This document shows, piece after piece, positions 28,341-39,900 of a DNA stretch of 64,000 nucleotides (positions are counted from its first letter, which is position 1; every line of letters begins with the position of its first letter). The stretch is from contig JAIVGZ010000004.1 in NCBI GenBank assembly GCA_020201335.1, positions 1 through 64,000 of the forward strand, written 5' to 3'. The stretch is from Natronospirales bacterium. Its GTDB lineage: Bacteria > Pseudomonadota > Gammaproteobacteria > Natronospirales > JAIVGZ01. The notes beneath the pieces are model-generated. The model was not told the origin of the DNA, searched no databases, and was given only the letters and a program-made list of their open reading frames with translations. The translations under genes and the position numbers were made by a program.

Positions 28341-29252
28341 TCACCCCTTCGGTTGCAGCACGGCCTTGGCGATTTCACCAATGCCGCCGATGCTGCCGAG
28401 GAGGTTGGTCGCCTCGAGCGGCAGGAACACGACCTTGTGATTCTGCGAGGTCGCCATGAACTTCAGCGACTCGACGTACTTGGTCGCGACGAAATAGTTA
28501 ATCGCCTGGATGTCGCCCTTCGCGATTGCTTCAGACACCATCCGGGTCGCGTTGGCTTCAGCCTCGGCGAGCCGTTCACGCGCTGCGGCGTCGCGCTGCG
28601 CGGCCTCAAGCCGGCCTTCGGCGTCGAGAACTGCTGCCTGCTTCTCACCCTCGGCCTTCAGGATTTCCGCTGCGCGGAAGCCCTCGGCTTCCAGGATGTT
28701 CGCGCGCTTCTGGCGCTCGGCCGTCATCTGGCGGGCCATCGCTTCGACCAGGTTGGCCGGTGGCTTGATGTCCTTGATCTCGATACGCGTGACCTTCACA
28801 CCCCATGGCGTTGTCGCGTCGTCGACGACGACCAGCAATTGCGTATTGATCTGGTCGCGCTTCGACAATGACTCGTCGAGGTCCATCGAACCGAGCACCG
28901 TGCGGATGTTGGTCATCGTCAGGTTCAGCATCGCCGTTTCGAGGTCGCGCACTTCGTACGCGGCCTTCGCGATCTCGATGATTTGGTAGAACACGACCGC
29001 GTCGACCCGGACGACGGCGTTGTCCTTAGTGATGACGTCCTGTGAGGGGACATCGAGGACCTGTTCCATCTTGTTGATGCGGTGCCCAATGCGGTCGACG
29101 TACGGGATGATCAGGCCGAGGCCCGGCTTCAACGTGCGCAGGTAACGGCCGAAGCGTTCGACCGTGTACTCAAAGCCCTGGGGCACGACCGTCGCCCCCA
29201 TGTACAGCGTGATGACCGCGAAGGCCAGAAACACCCACAGGAAGGTAGACAT
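28341..29252 (-). CDS. qmcA: SPFH/stomatin-like protein, QmcA type
   Basis: A 303-residue protein. One N-terminal membrane helix (2-20), the SPFH/band-7 domain (about 24-190, VPQGFEYTVERFGRYLRTLKPG at the start) and a long Ala/Glu coiled coil (about 185-260). SPFH proteins form large membrane microdomain assemblies, and QmcA-type members pair with short NfeD proteins, as here. Their precise substrate is unknown. Confidence 0.93.
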   Translation of the reverse strand: MSTFLWVFLAFAVITLYMGATVVPQGFEYTVERFGRYLRTLKPGLGLIIPYVDRIGHRINKMEQVLDVPSQDVITKDNAVVRVDAVVFYQIIEIAKAAYEVRDLETAMLNLTMTNIRTVLGSMDLDESLSKRDQINTQLLVVVDDATTPWGVKVTRIEIKDIKPPANLVEAMARQMTAERQKRANILEAEGFRAAEILKAEGEKQAAVLDAEGRLEAAQRDAAARERLAEAEANATRMVSEAIAKGDIQAINYFVATKYVESLKFMATSQNHKVVFLPLEATNLLGSIGGIGEIAKAVLQPKG

Positions 29253-29298
29253 TAGAGAGCCCCCAAGCTCGTCCGTGACGTCCTGAGTATAGGGGCGG

Positions 29299-29982
29299 CT
29301 AGCCTAGCTGTCTTGTCTGCGAGTTGGACCCGTAGGCGTGGTGCACCAGGCTGCGCAGGTGACGCACAACCGTCTCGAGGTGCGCTGCGGCGCTGCGGGT
29401 CGCGGCGCCGTGGCCGGGATGCACGAGTGTCGGGAGGAGCCTGCGCGCGGCCGCAGCCGCCTCGGCAACCGTTTCGGGCAGCGCGCGCGGCGGGGTGCTT
29501 AGGCGCCGGTCCGCTTCGACGACCGCGTGGTGCAGCGTGTCGACCTCAATCAGCAGCGAGGCGATGATGCAATACGCGTCAAGCGCCGCCAGACTCTCCG
29601 GCCCCGGGTGGTGCGGATCGGCGAAATAAGTCGAGAGGATGCCGAGCGCACCGAACTCACTGTCGACCAGCGGCGTGGACTGCACCGAGCGGAAGCCGGC
29701 GGCGCGCGCGACCGGGCGCTGCGGCGCGAACGCAATGTCGGTCTCGATGTCGCGGATCACGACGCGCCGCCGTTCAGTTAATGCCTGCGCGTAGCTCGTC
29801 ACCGTCCCGTAGACCATGCCGTCGAACTGCGTGAAGTAGGCGGCGTTGAGGCCGGTCCACTCGACGATGTGCAGGGCGCCTTCCGAGGTCAGCAGCCGGA
29901 CGCACCCGCCGGCCGCATTGTCGACGGCTACCGCGGCTTGTAACACATAGGACAGGTCAGACTTCGTCGGGAGGCGGTACAT
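29299..29982 (-). CDS. GAF-domain protein
   Basis: A 227-residue cytosolic protein. A GAF domain spans about residues 10-145 (GCVRLLTSEGALHIV, then RRVVIRDIETD, then AGFRSVQSTPLV and GALGILSTYF). The helical C-terminal part (150-227) is Arg/Ala/His-rich with no recognisable output domain. GAF domains sense small molecules or chromophores. It is a free-standing sensor or adaptor; its partner is not evident. It stands alone between the qmcA operon and the divergent subtilisin gene. Confidence 0.8.
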   Translation of the reverse strand: MYRLPTKSDLSYVLQAAVAVDNAAGGCVRLLTSEGALHIVEWTGLNAAYFTQFDGMVYGTVTSYAQALTERRRVVIRDIETDIAFAPQRPVARAAGFRSVQSTPLVDSEFGALGILSTYFADPHHPGPESLAALDAYCIIASLLIEVDTLHHAVVEADRRLSTPPRALPETVAEAAAAARRLLPTLVHPGHGAATRSAAAHLETVVRHLRSLVHHAYGSNSQTRQLG

Positions 29983-30115
29983 GGGCGCTTAAGATAGCTG
30001 AACCGACTCTGATAGGAGATAGGGTAAGACCCCTAGCCGACGCACACCATATATCTTTACGGGGAATTTACCGGAGCTTTAAAGGTCTTGGGTGTTGTCC
30101 GTGGTCTGATGCGCC

Positions 30116-32365
30116 ATGGCCGTTCACCCATATCGCCGTCTCGCGGCGCCACTCTTCGCATGCGCATTCGCGCTCTCCGCGTGCGGTGGCGACGGCGATA
30201 CCACATCGGTGCCCAACACCGGCACGAAGGCAGGGCTGCCGGCGCTCGCAGGCACGCTGTTGCCCGCCATCGCGACTGCAACCGACAGCGACGTCAATGA
30301 CCCCGCGGCGCCGCGTACGCCGAACGACAGCTACGCGGCGGCGCAACGCATCGCGAACCCGGTCTCGCTCGGCGGCTATGCGAGTGTGGATACAGATCCG
30401 GATGATGTGTTTGCGGTGACGCTTGAGGGCGGCGAGACGCTGACGCTGCGCATCGCCGACGAGCACGCGGACCTCGACCTGTACTTGGTCGATGCAGGCG
30501 AGCAAGTTGTCGACGCCGCACTCGACCCGGCCGCGCGTGAACGCGTGCTGACCGCGCCGGCCGCAGGCGAGCATTACTTGATTGTGCGCGCGTACGCTGG
30601 CGCGTCGAACTACCTTTTGACAGTCGACCGCGCCACCCGCATCGCATCGGGCTGGCACCTGTCGGACCCGTTCATCGCCGGTGACATCATTTTCCGCTTC
30701 CATGGCGGCGCCACCGGCAGCGCACCCGCTTCGCTGCGCGCACACGCGCGCGCGTCTGGGTGGCTGCGCGGTCGTGGCCACGAGATCGGCGAGCGCAACC
30801 TGCTTGTGACGCGCTCCGAGTTGCCCGCGTCACACGCAGCGGCGCCGAACGCGCTGAAGCACGGAATCATCGACGCCTGGGCGCTGGATGCGGAACCGCG
30901 AGCGAAGCTCGACACGCTGCTCGCATTGAAGGCGCTGTACCACGACCCCGAGGTTGCGGATGCGCAGCCGAACTACCGGTACCGGCTCAACACGTCCGAC
31001 CCGATGGCAGACAGTCAGTGGCAGTACCCGTTGATCAATGTAGCCGATGCGTGGCAGCTGACGACCGGCACCGACGTGGTCGTCGCCGTGCTCGACAGCG
31101 GCGTCGTGCTGGCGCACCCAGACCTCGCCGGCCAGTTGCTGTCTGGGCACGACTTCATGCTCGATGTCCCCGAAGGGGACGACCCCGGCCATAGCCCGCG
31201 TCCGTCAGGCGGTAGCGCGTTCCACGGTACGCACGTCGCCGGTATTGTTGGCGCGCTTGCGGGCAACGGAATCGGTATCGCGGGCATCGCGCACGGCGCG
31301 CGCATTCTGCCGATACGCGTCTGCGACGACGAGACTTGTCCGGCGTACGCGATCGAGCAGGGGCTGCGCTTTGCGGCTGGCCTGCCGAATGACGCCGGCC
31401 GCACGCCGGCGCGCATCGCGCAGGTCGCCAACCTGAGCTTCGGCCGCGAGGGCGGGTCGAGCAGCCGCGAGCAGAAACTGTTCACGAACCTGCACAGCCG
31501 CGGTATCGCCGTCGTCGCAGCGGCCGGAAACGAAAACAGCAACGCGCGCTATTACCCAGCCGCTTATCTGAATGTGATGGCCGTCGGTGCAACAGACGCG
31601 CGGGGTGCACGCGCGCCGTATTCGAACTACGGAAGTTGGATTGACCTCGTCGCGCCGGGTGGTGACCCAACGCGCGACCGCAACGGCGACGGTATCCCAG
31701 ACTCGATTCTCAGTACTGCGGCGAGAGACAGCGATGGCACGGTCCACCCGAACTATCGCTTTATGTATGGCACCTCGGTCGCGACGCCGCATGTGGCGGC
31801 GACCCTCGCGCTGATGAAGGCGGTCGCGCCCGCGCTGACCCCGGCTGACATTGCGCAACTGCTGCAAGCCGGTGCGCTGACCGACGACATAGGCGCGCCC
31901 GGTCGTGACGACCTGTTCGGCCATGGGCAGGTCAATGTATACAAGGCAGTGCTCGCCGCGCGTGACTTCGTCGGTCTGCCGCCCGCTGCGGCGGAGCCAG
32001 AGAATTCGGGGCCGGTCGACGCCGACGCGGCTGAGGCTGCCGCCCCTGGCGGCGCTCACCTCGGCCGACAGTACGTCTTGCTGGTCGATCCTGGGAGCTT
32101 CGCCACGCGCTACATGACGGTTGCCGAAGCGCAATCCGACGGCAGCTACCAGTACCGCTTCCGCGAAGTCGTCCCGGGGACCTACTTGCTCGTCGCTGGC
32201 GCGGACCACGACGGCAACAGGCGTATCTGCGAGGCGGGCGAGCCCTGCGGCGGGTTCCGGGCGTTGTCAGCGCCGGTCCTCATCGATGTCGCCGCCGCCG
32301 ATATCTTCATGGACCCCGTGCTGCTGCAGCACCGCGCCAACCCGGACCGCAGCTACAGCCGCTAA
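30116..32365 (+). CDS. Subtilisin-like serine protease, lipoprotein (S8)
   Basis: A 749-residue protein with a lipoprotein signal (Cys23, LSAC). Residues about 70-172 form a bacterial pre-peptidase C-terminal (PPC)-type beta domain, here N-terminal. A propeptide-like segment spans about 190-290. The S8 catalytic triad is intact: Asp327 (VLDSGV), His370 (HGTHVAG) and Ser554 (GTSVATPH). A C-terminal beta domain (about 650-745) resembles carboxypeptidase-regulatory folds. It is predicted to be an outer-membrane- or surface-anchored protease. Confidence 0.92.
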   Translation: MAVHPYRRLAAPLFACAFALSACGGDGDTTSVPNTGTKAGLPALAGTLLPAIATATDSDVNDPAAPRTPNDSYAAAQRIANPVSLGGYASVDTDPDDVFAVTLEGGETLTLRIADEHADLDLYLVDAGEQVVDAALDPAARERVLTAPAAGEHYLIVRAYAGASNYLLTVDRATRIASGWHLSDPFIAGDIIFRFHGGATGSAPASLRAHARASGWLRGRGHEIGERNLLVTRSELPASHAAAPNALKHGIIDAWALDAEPRAKLDTLLALKALYHDPEVADAQPNYRYRLNTSDPMADSQWQYPLINVADAWQLTTGTDVVVAVLDSGVVLAHPDLAGQLLSGHDFMLDVPEGDDPGHSPRPSGGSAFHGTHVAGIVGALAGNGIGIAGIAHGARILPIRVCDDETCPAYAIEQGLRFAAGLPNDAGRTPARIAQVANLSFGREGGSSSREQKLFTNLHSRGIAVVAAAGNENSNARYYPAAYLNVMAVGATDARGARAPYSNYGSWIDLVAPGGDPTRDRNGDGIPDSILSTAARDSDGTVHPNYRFMYGTSVATPHVAATLALMKAVAPALTPADIAQLLQAGALTDDIGAPGRDDLFGHGQVNVYKAVLAARDFVGLPPAAAEPENSGPVDADAAEAAAPGGAHLGRQYVLLVDPGSFATRYMTVAEAQSDGSYQYRFREVVPGTYLLVAGADHDGNRRICEAGEPCGGFRALSAPVLIDVAAADIFMDPVLLQHRANPDRSYSR

Positions 32366-32387
32366 CGGCTTGCCAACCCGGTAAGAT

Positions 32388-32412
32388 GACGGTCTGGAAC
32401 CGGAGGACCGTC
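32388..32412 (+). promoter_or_regulatory. Hairpin overlapping the ribosome-binding site of the next gene
   Basis: GACGGTC (32388-32394) pairs perfectly with GACCGTC (32406-32412). The Shine-Dalgarno GGAGG (32402-32406) lies at the loop-stem border, two to eight bases before the ATG at 32414. This could modulate translation of the membrane protein gene. Read from sequence only. Confidence 0.35.
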
Positions 32413-32413
32413 C

Positions 32414-33289
32414 ATGAGCATCCCGGAGAAAGCCTGGTACAACTCGCCACTGCGCATGCTCGCGGTCGTGATCGCCGCCGCGGTGCTGCTCGGCGTCTCG
32501 TTCTGGGGTGGCCTCGACCGCGAAGGCGAGAAGGTTACCAACGAACTCCTGATGAAGGGCACCATTACCTACGCGGTCACACGGGCGGCGATGGCGGGCC
32601 TCAGCGTCGTCGAAGAAATCGAGATTAGCGCAGCGGTCGTGTCCGGCAAGCCGTTCCGCGTACTGCGACCGCTGATCGACCTGCTCGACCGCTTCTCGAG
32701 CGTGCTGTTCTTCTCGATCTCGTCGCTCGCGCTACTGAAGCTTCTGACCTATCTGTTCGGCACCGCAGCGTTCTCACTCCTGTACGCGGGCGTCGTCGCT
32801 GCGGTCGTACTGCTGTTCATCGTGATGCCGCCGTACAAGCAGAAGCTGATGGAGTACTGGCCGTGGCGCGTGTTCCTCGTCGCCACCGTGATCCGTTTCG
32901 CATTCGTGCTGATCGTCGGCCTCAACTTCCTCACGCACCAGGTGTTCCTCGCCGAGCGGCAGGAAGCGGCGATGGCCGAGCTCGAGCACCGCGCCGGCAT
33001 CGTCGAGTCGATTTCCGGTGAGATCATGACGATCTCGACGCCGGGTGCAGACCGCAGTGCTACGCCGCAGCGCGTCGAGCCGGCGCCTGCCGAGCCACAA
33101 GCCGGCTTCTTCGAACGCTGGGGTCAGCGCCTGAGCCCGACGCGTCTGCTCGAAGACCTGAAGGTAAAGGCCGACGCGGTCGTCGACTCGGTGATCGACA
33201 TCACCGTGCTGTTCCTGTTGCAGGCGGTCGTGATTCCGCTGTTGTTCTTCTGGTGCATCGTCAATCTGCTCAGGCGCCTGTCGCCCTGA
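32414..33289 (+). CDS. Inner-membrane protein of unknown function
   Basis: A 291-residue protein with about five membrane segments (16-34, 92-113, 118-138, 149-172 and 263-287). A charged, partly coiled soluble region lies between residues 175 and 250. I recognise no named family. Similar unnamed membrane proteins occur in marine gammaproteobacteria, but I cannot verify this here. It sits 48 bases downstream of the subtilisin gene on the same strand and converges with the alcohol dehydrogenase gene. Confidence 0.7.
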   Translation: MSIPEKAWYNSPLRMLAVVIAAAVLLGVSFWGGLDREGEKVTNELLMKGTITYAVTRAAMAGLSVVEEIEISAAVVSGKPFRVLRPLIDLLDRFSSVLFFSISSLALLKLLTYLFGTAAFSLLYAGVVAAVVLLFIVMPPYKQKLMEYWPWRVFLVATVIRFAFVLIVGLNFLTHQVFLAERQEAAMAELEHRAGIVESISGEIMTISTPGADRSATPQRVEPAPAEPQAGFFERWGQRLSPTRLLEDLKVKADAVVDSVIDITVLFLLQAVVIPLLFFWCIVNLLRRLSP

Positions 33290-33296
33290 TGGAGGT

Positions 33297-34178
33297 CTAG
33301 GTTGACGCGTACGACGCGCCGTCGATCACGAAGCGGTATTTGACGTCGCTCTTCAGCATGCGCTCGTAGGCGTCGTTGACCGTCATCGTGCCGTCGCGCT
33401 TCAGGAGCTGCGTGTACGCGTCGAGGTCGTGGCTCGCGGCGACGGTGTTCAGGATGAAGTCGAAGCTGTTCGCGTGCGCCTTCATCTCCTGCTTGTTCCG
33501 CGATACAACCACTTCGTCGGCGCCGAGCGCTGCGGCGTCCGCGCGTTTGGCCTCCGATGTGGTGAAGCCGACGGTGTGGGCGCCCAGCGCGTGCGCAATC
33601 TTGATGCCCATGTGGCCGAGCCCGCCAATGCCGACAATGCCGACCTTCTTTCCGGGGCCGACTTTCCAGTGCCGCAGCGGCGAGTAAGTCGTGATGCCGG
33701 CGCAGAGCAGCGGTGCGACTGCGGCGAGCTGCTCTTTGGGGTGGGTGACTTTTAGTACGAAATCCTGGCCGACGACGATTGATTGCGAGTATCCGCCGAG
33801 CGTGTGCCCCGGTGGGTCGTCGGTCGCACTGTTGTAGGTCGCGACGAGCCCGTTCTCGCAATACTGCTCGAGGCCCTCATCGCACGCACTGCAGCGCCGG
33901 CAGCTGTCCACGAGGCAGCCGACCCCCACGGTGTCGCCTTCCCGGTAGCGGGTGACCTCGCTGCCGACCGCGGTCACCTGGCCGACGATCTCGTGTCCGG
34001 GCACGCACGGGAAGCGCGTGCCGGCCCATTCGCCGCGGACGGTGTGCAGGTCGGAGTGGCAGATGCCGCAGTAGGCGATTGCAATCTCAACATCGCGCGG
34101 ACCGGGCTCGCGGCGTTCGATGGCGAGTGGCTCGAGCGGGCGGTCGGCGGCGTGTGCGCCGTAGGCTTTGGTGTTCAT
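33297..34178 (-). pseudogene. Zinc alcohol dehydrogenase (YahK/CAD type) with an internal deletion
   Basis: The frame is open for 293 residues; the family is about 349. The N-terminus has the catalytic zinc ligands (CGICHSDLH, GHE), the four structural-zinc cysteines (about 95-110) and the Rossmann loop GIGGLGHMG. The sequence then jumps from LLKRDGTMT to VNDAYERML, skipping about 58 residues that complete the nucleotide-binding domain in E. coli YahK-like enzymes. The C-terminus then continues normally (KSDVKYRFVID). The deletion keeps frame, so a protein may be made, but activity is unlikely. Junction near 33378-33386. Confidence 0.85.
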
Positions 34179-34414
34179 GCGGCCATGCTAGTCGCTATGC
34201 TCGACCATCTCCACCCAGCCAGAGCACAGGGTGAAATAGTCCGTGCGCGCGGCCCGCGCGTGTAGGTCATCAGGGGTTGATTCGACAATAACTCAGGGAT
34301 ATTGCCGTACGTTCGGCGAATCGTTAAGTGCCGTTGTCGTAGTGCAGGTGGACGCGTGTTCGCGGTTCCGGTGAAACCTCGACTGCGCACTGAGCGCCCG
34401 GTGCCTATTGTCGA

Positions 34415-35986
34415 GTGGTGCTCACAGGAGTCCTGCTATTCGCGCTCGCCTCCGCCCCGCCTATTTTCGAACCGCTCGAATACGACGTGGCGAGGGTGAA
34501 TATTGCAGTGCTGTCGCAGCCGGCGGGCACGCTGGCTGCGCTCACACTGCCCGGCGGACTCCACTTCGAGGCGGTCGTGCACGGTGTGCGCGTCCACCCG
34601 AATGGCAACAGCACCTGGAACGCGTCGCTCCTGCACGCGGAGCAGGGTGGCTACCTGCTGACCGTGACCGGTGGCGAGGCGTCAGGTCTCGTCGGAACCT
34701 TGATGACACCTCACGGCGAGTACCGGTTGGAGCCGGTGCCGGGCCAGTCGTGGAATGTGGTGTCGATCGACGAGGTCCGTTCCTTCGTGCCCGACGACGA
34801 CGGCGCCCGGATCGTCGAGCCGCGCGCGGGCGGCCCGCTCGCGGCGGGGCAGAAGGCGGGTGCTGCGTCGTCCGATCTGTCGGTGTTCCGGATCCTGCTG
34901 CTCTATACCGACGAGGCGCGCGCCGAGCGTTCCGACGCGCACTGGGGCGCGTGGCTCGACAACCTCATCGCGGTCACCAATTCCGCATTCGAGCAGAGCG
35001 GCATCAAGGTCGCGTTCGAGCTCACCGGCCACCGGCGGGTCGGTGCGAATGACGTGGCCGAGGCGAGCACGCTGCTGTCCGAGATGGTGCCGACCGCATC
35101 CGCTTTCGACGCCGCGGTGTTCGACGAGGTTGAGCGCTGGCGTGTCGCAGCCGCCGCGCATTTCGTGACGCTCGCCAAGCGCGCTACCGGCAGCTACTGC
35201 GGCTACGCGAACATCATGCCGCAATGCGACGGCACCGGGTCGTGCCTGGATGCGGCGATCGGTTACTCGGTGATCTCGGTCAGCTGCGCTTCACTGGTGC
35301 TTGCGCACGAGCTCGGTCACAACTTCGGAAGCCACCACGAGCCGGGCGCCGGCCCTGCCACCCAGCCTTATGCGTACGGGCATGTGAACACGGTCCCGGT
35401 GCGTACCGTGATGAGTGTCAACCAGGCGGCGCCGCGCATCGCGCGCTTCTCGTCGCCGGAACTGGATTGTAACGGCGCACCCTGCGGGGTCGCCGACCTC
35501 AGCGATAACACGCAGGCGATCAACCAGTCGCGTCACCAGGTGGAGCGGTGGATATCCGAACGCAGCGTCGCGGTGTCGGTGATGAAGTCAACCGTCCCGC
35601 GCGGCGGTACCGTGAATGCGCATGTGTCGCTGGCGGGGCTTCTGGGGGGGCGCGTGGACGTCGCGCTGTGGCGGAACGGCGCGTCCGTCGCCGAGTTGTA
35701 CTCGGGCATTGCGCCGCGCGGGTTACTGGCGCTCGTGGTTCCGGGCGACGTCGCCGTCGGCGGTGGCTACAAGCTTGTTGCACGCGCGACGCTGGCACCG
35801 GAGTACTCGGCCGAGTCCACGCAGTTCGCCGTCACTAGCGTGAACGACCCGCCGAAGCCGTCTTCGGGCACCGCACCGCCGGCGTCCGGGGGCGGCGGTA
35901 GCTTAGGGTGGCTTCAGCTGCTGTTGTTGGCGGCGTTCACAGCGCGGCAATCCGTTCGCGCTCGACGCGCGCGGGGAATCACCTGA
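34415..35986 (+). CDS. Secreted reprolysin-like zinc metallopeptidase with GlyGly-CTERM
   Basis: A protein of about 523 residues. A signal peptide comes first, then a prodomain to about residue 150, then a metzincin catalytic domain with the zinc site HELGHNFGSHHE (298-309, HExxHxxGxxH) and a Met-turn (TVMSVN). The C-terminal 45 residues form a GlyGly-CTERM tail: a Ser/Gly/Pro stretch (SGGGGSLG), a hydrophobic helix (WLQLLLLAA) and a basic end (RARRARG). Such tails mark type II secretion substrates cut by rhombosortase. The start is one of two adjacent GTG codons at 34415 and 34418. Confidence 0.87.
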   Translation: MVLTGVLLFALASAPPIFEPLEYDVARVNIAVLSQPAGTLAALTLPGGLHFEAVVHGVRVHPNGNSTWNASLLHAEQGGYLLTVTGGEASGLVGTLMTPHGEYRLEPVPGQSWNVVSIDEVRSFVPDDDGARIVEPRAGGPLAAGQKAGAASSDLSVFRILLLYTDEARAERSDAHWGAWLDNLIAVTNSAFEQSGIKVAFELTGHRRVGANDVAEASTLLSEMVPTASAFDAAVFDEVERWRVAAAAHFVTLAKRATGSYCGYANIMPQCDGTGSCLDAAIGYSVISVSCASLVLAHELGHNFGSHHEPGAGPATQPYAYGHVNTVPVRTVMSVNQAAPRIARFSSPELDCNGAPCGVADLSDNTQAINQSRHQVERWISERSVAVSVMKSTVPRGGTVNAHVSLAGLLGGRVDVALWRNGASVAELYSGIAPRGLLALVVPGDVAVGGGYKLVARATLAPEYSAESTQFAVTSVNDPPKPSSGTAPPASGGGGSLGWLQLLLLAAFTARQSVRARRARGIT

Positions 35987-36045
35987 TTGACCTGCGGGCG
36001 GCAGGAGCGTGAAGCTGTCGTTTTTCCGGCTCGATGGAGGTTGCG

Positions 36046-36426
36046 ATGCGATACCTGATACCAGCGATACTCGTGATGGTTTCCGGACTCGCCGGTCCGG
36101 TGGTGGCCGACGATCAGACCGACGCGGTCCGGACGATGGCGGGCATCCTCGCGGAGCTCAACCATTTCCCGAGCGATGCGGATAAGCGGCAGCTCGACGC
36201 GCTCGCGGCCGACGATGCAACGACCGAGCATGAACGGACAATCGCCGAAGCAATCCGCGATGTCGAACACCGGGTTACGGCGGTGGACCGGCAGGCGCTC
36301 TCCACGCTGGTCGCCGACGACTCGGTGCCGGATCCGGTGAAGACGCTCGCCGGGGTCCTGCTCGACTTGAACCACACGCCATCTGCCGCCGAGAAGGCAG
36401 AGTTGCGGCGGCTAATGGGTCGCTAA
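36046..36426 (+). CDS. Small periplasmic protein with a duplicated motif
   Basis: A protein of about 126 residues with a signal peptide (ending VVA-D near residue 22). The mature part repeats one helix-turn motif twice: AGILAELNHFPSDADKRQLD and, about 70 residues later, AGVLLDLNHTPSAAEKAELR. Both copies precede basic/acidic helices. The start at 36046 has GGAGG seven bases upstream; the in-frame ATG at 36034 would lie before it. The function is unknown. Convergent with valS. Confidence 0.75.
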   Translation: MRYLIPAILVMVSGLAGPVVADDQTDAVRTMAGILAELNHFPSDADKRQLDALAADDATTEHERTIAEAIRDVEHRVTAVDRQALSTLVADDSVPDPVKTLAGVLLDLNHTPSAAEKAELRRLMGR

Positions 36427-36432
36427 AGAGGC

Positions 36433-39200
<2,768 letters not shown>

Positions 39201-39204
<4 letters not shown>

Positions 39205-39506
39205 TTCTCGTTCTTCTTGTCGAGGTGGTCGCGCAACGTCCGCTCGACCATCTTCGGGATCACGTGCTTCATCCGCTCAGCCATCTCTTCGAACATCTCA
39301 ATCAGCTTCGCGTTCAAATCCTGCCTCAGCGCATCGAGTTCGGTGTCGCTGAGCGTATTGCCGGCTTTCGGAACGCGGTCGATGAGCTTGGAGAGCTCGT
39401 CGAGCGCCTTCATCAGGCGTGCGCGTTCGTTGTCCGGGTCGACGACCTCGTCGAGCACCGGTAGCTCAATCTGTCCGCTGTCAGACTTGATGGGTTTCGG
39501 GCTCAT
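39201..39506 (-). CDS. Conserved hypothetical protein between holC and valS
   Basis: A 101-residue acidic/basic helical protein ([19 protein letters not shown], then a C-terminal helix ending LDKKNEK). It starts 26 bases inside holC and its stop overlaps the valS start (ATGA), so it is translationally coupled to both. Small hypothetical genes occupy the same place in other gammaproteobacteria. No function is known; association with the DNA polymerase III chi subunit is possible only from position. Confidence 0.78.
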
Positions 39507-39900
39507 GTCCACGGTCGCGGTAGTGCTTGTAGCGGGCGCGGGCCTGCTGTTTCGCGGCATCGTCACCGCCGACGATCTCGGCGATGCGTGCGAAACGCTC
39601 GGCGAAGTCCGGCACTTCGGGTGCGAGGTTGACCAGTAGCTCGGTGAAGCCTTCCGGCGGCACCGTGTGTCCGATGCGCACCGGCGCATCATCTTCTGCC
39701 TGCGTGAGCGCGTGCGGCACGAAGCTCACGTCGCGGAAGGTCCACATCAACTCGTCGAGTTTCTGCGCGTCGGTCGGGTCGGCCGCGTGCACATAGACCT
39801 TGTGGCCGAGCTTCCACGCCTTTTCGGCGAGCCGGCACGCGAGCAGCGGGGCCGCCCGTGCGCCGGCATCTTCGGTAACGTAGAAGTCGACCCGGGTCAT
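39481..39900 (-). CDS. holC: DNA polymerase III subunit chi
   Basis: A 139-residue chi subunit, which links the clamp-loader complex to single-strand binding protein. The N-terminus (MTRVDFYVTEDAGAR) and the block LACRLAEKAWKLGHKVYVHA are typical, as is the late LVNLAPEVPDFAERFARIAEIV. Gene order pepA-holC-valS is the standard gammaproteobacterial block. It overlaps pepA by four bases. Confidence 0.93.
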   Translation of the reverse strand: MTRVDFYVTEDAGARAAPLLACRLAEKAWKLGHKVYVHAADPTDAQKLDELMWTFRDVSFVPHALTQAEDDAPVRIGHTVPPEGFTELLVNLAPEVPDFAERFARIAEIVGGDDAAKQQARARYKHYRDRGHEPETHQV

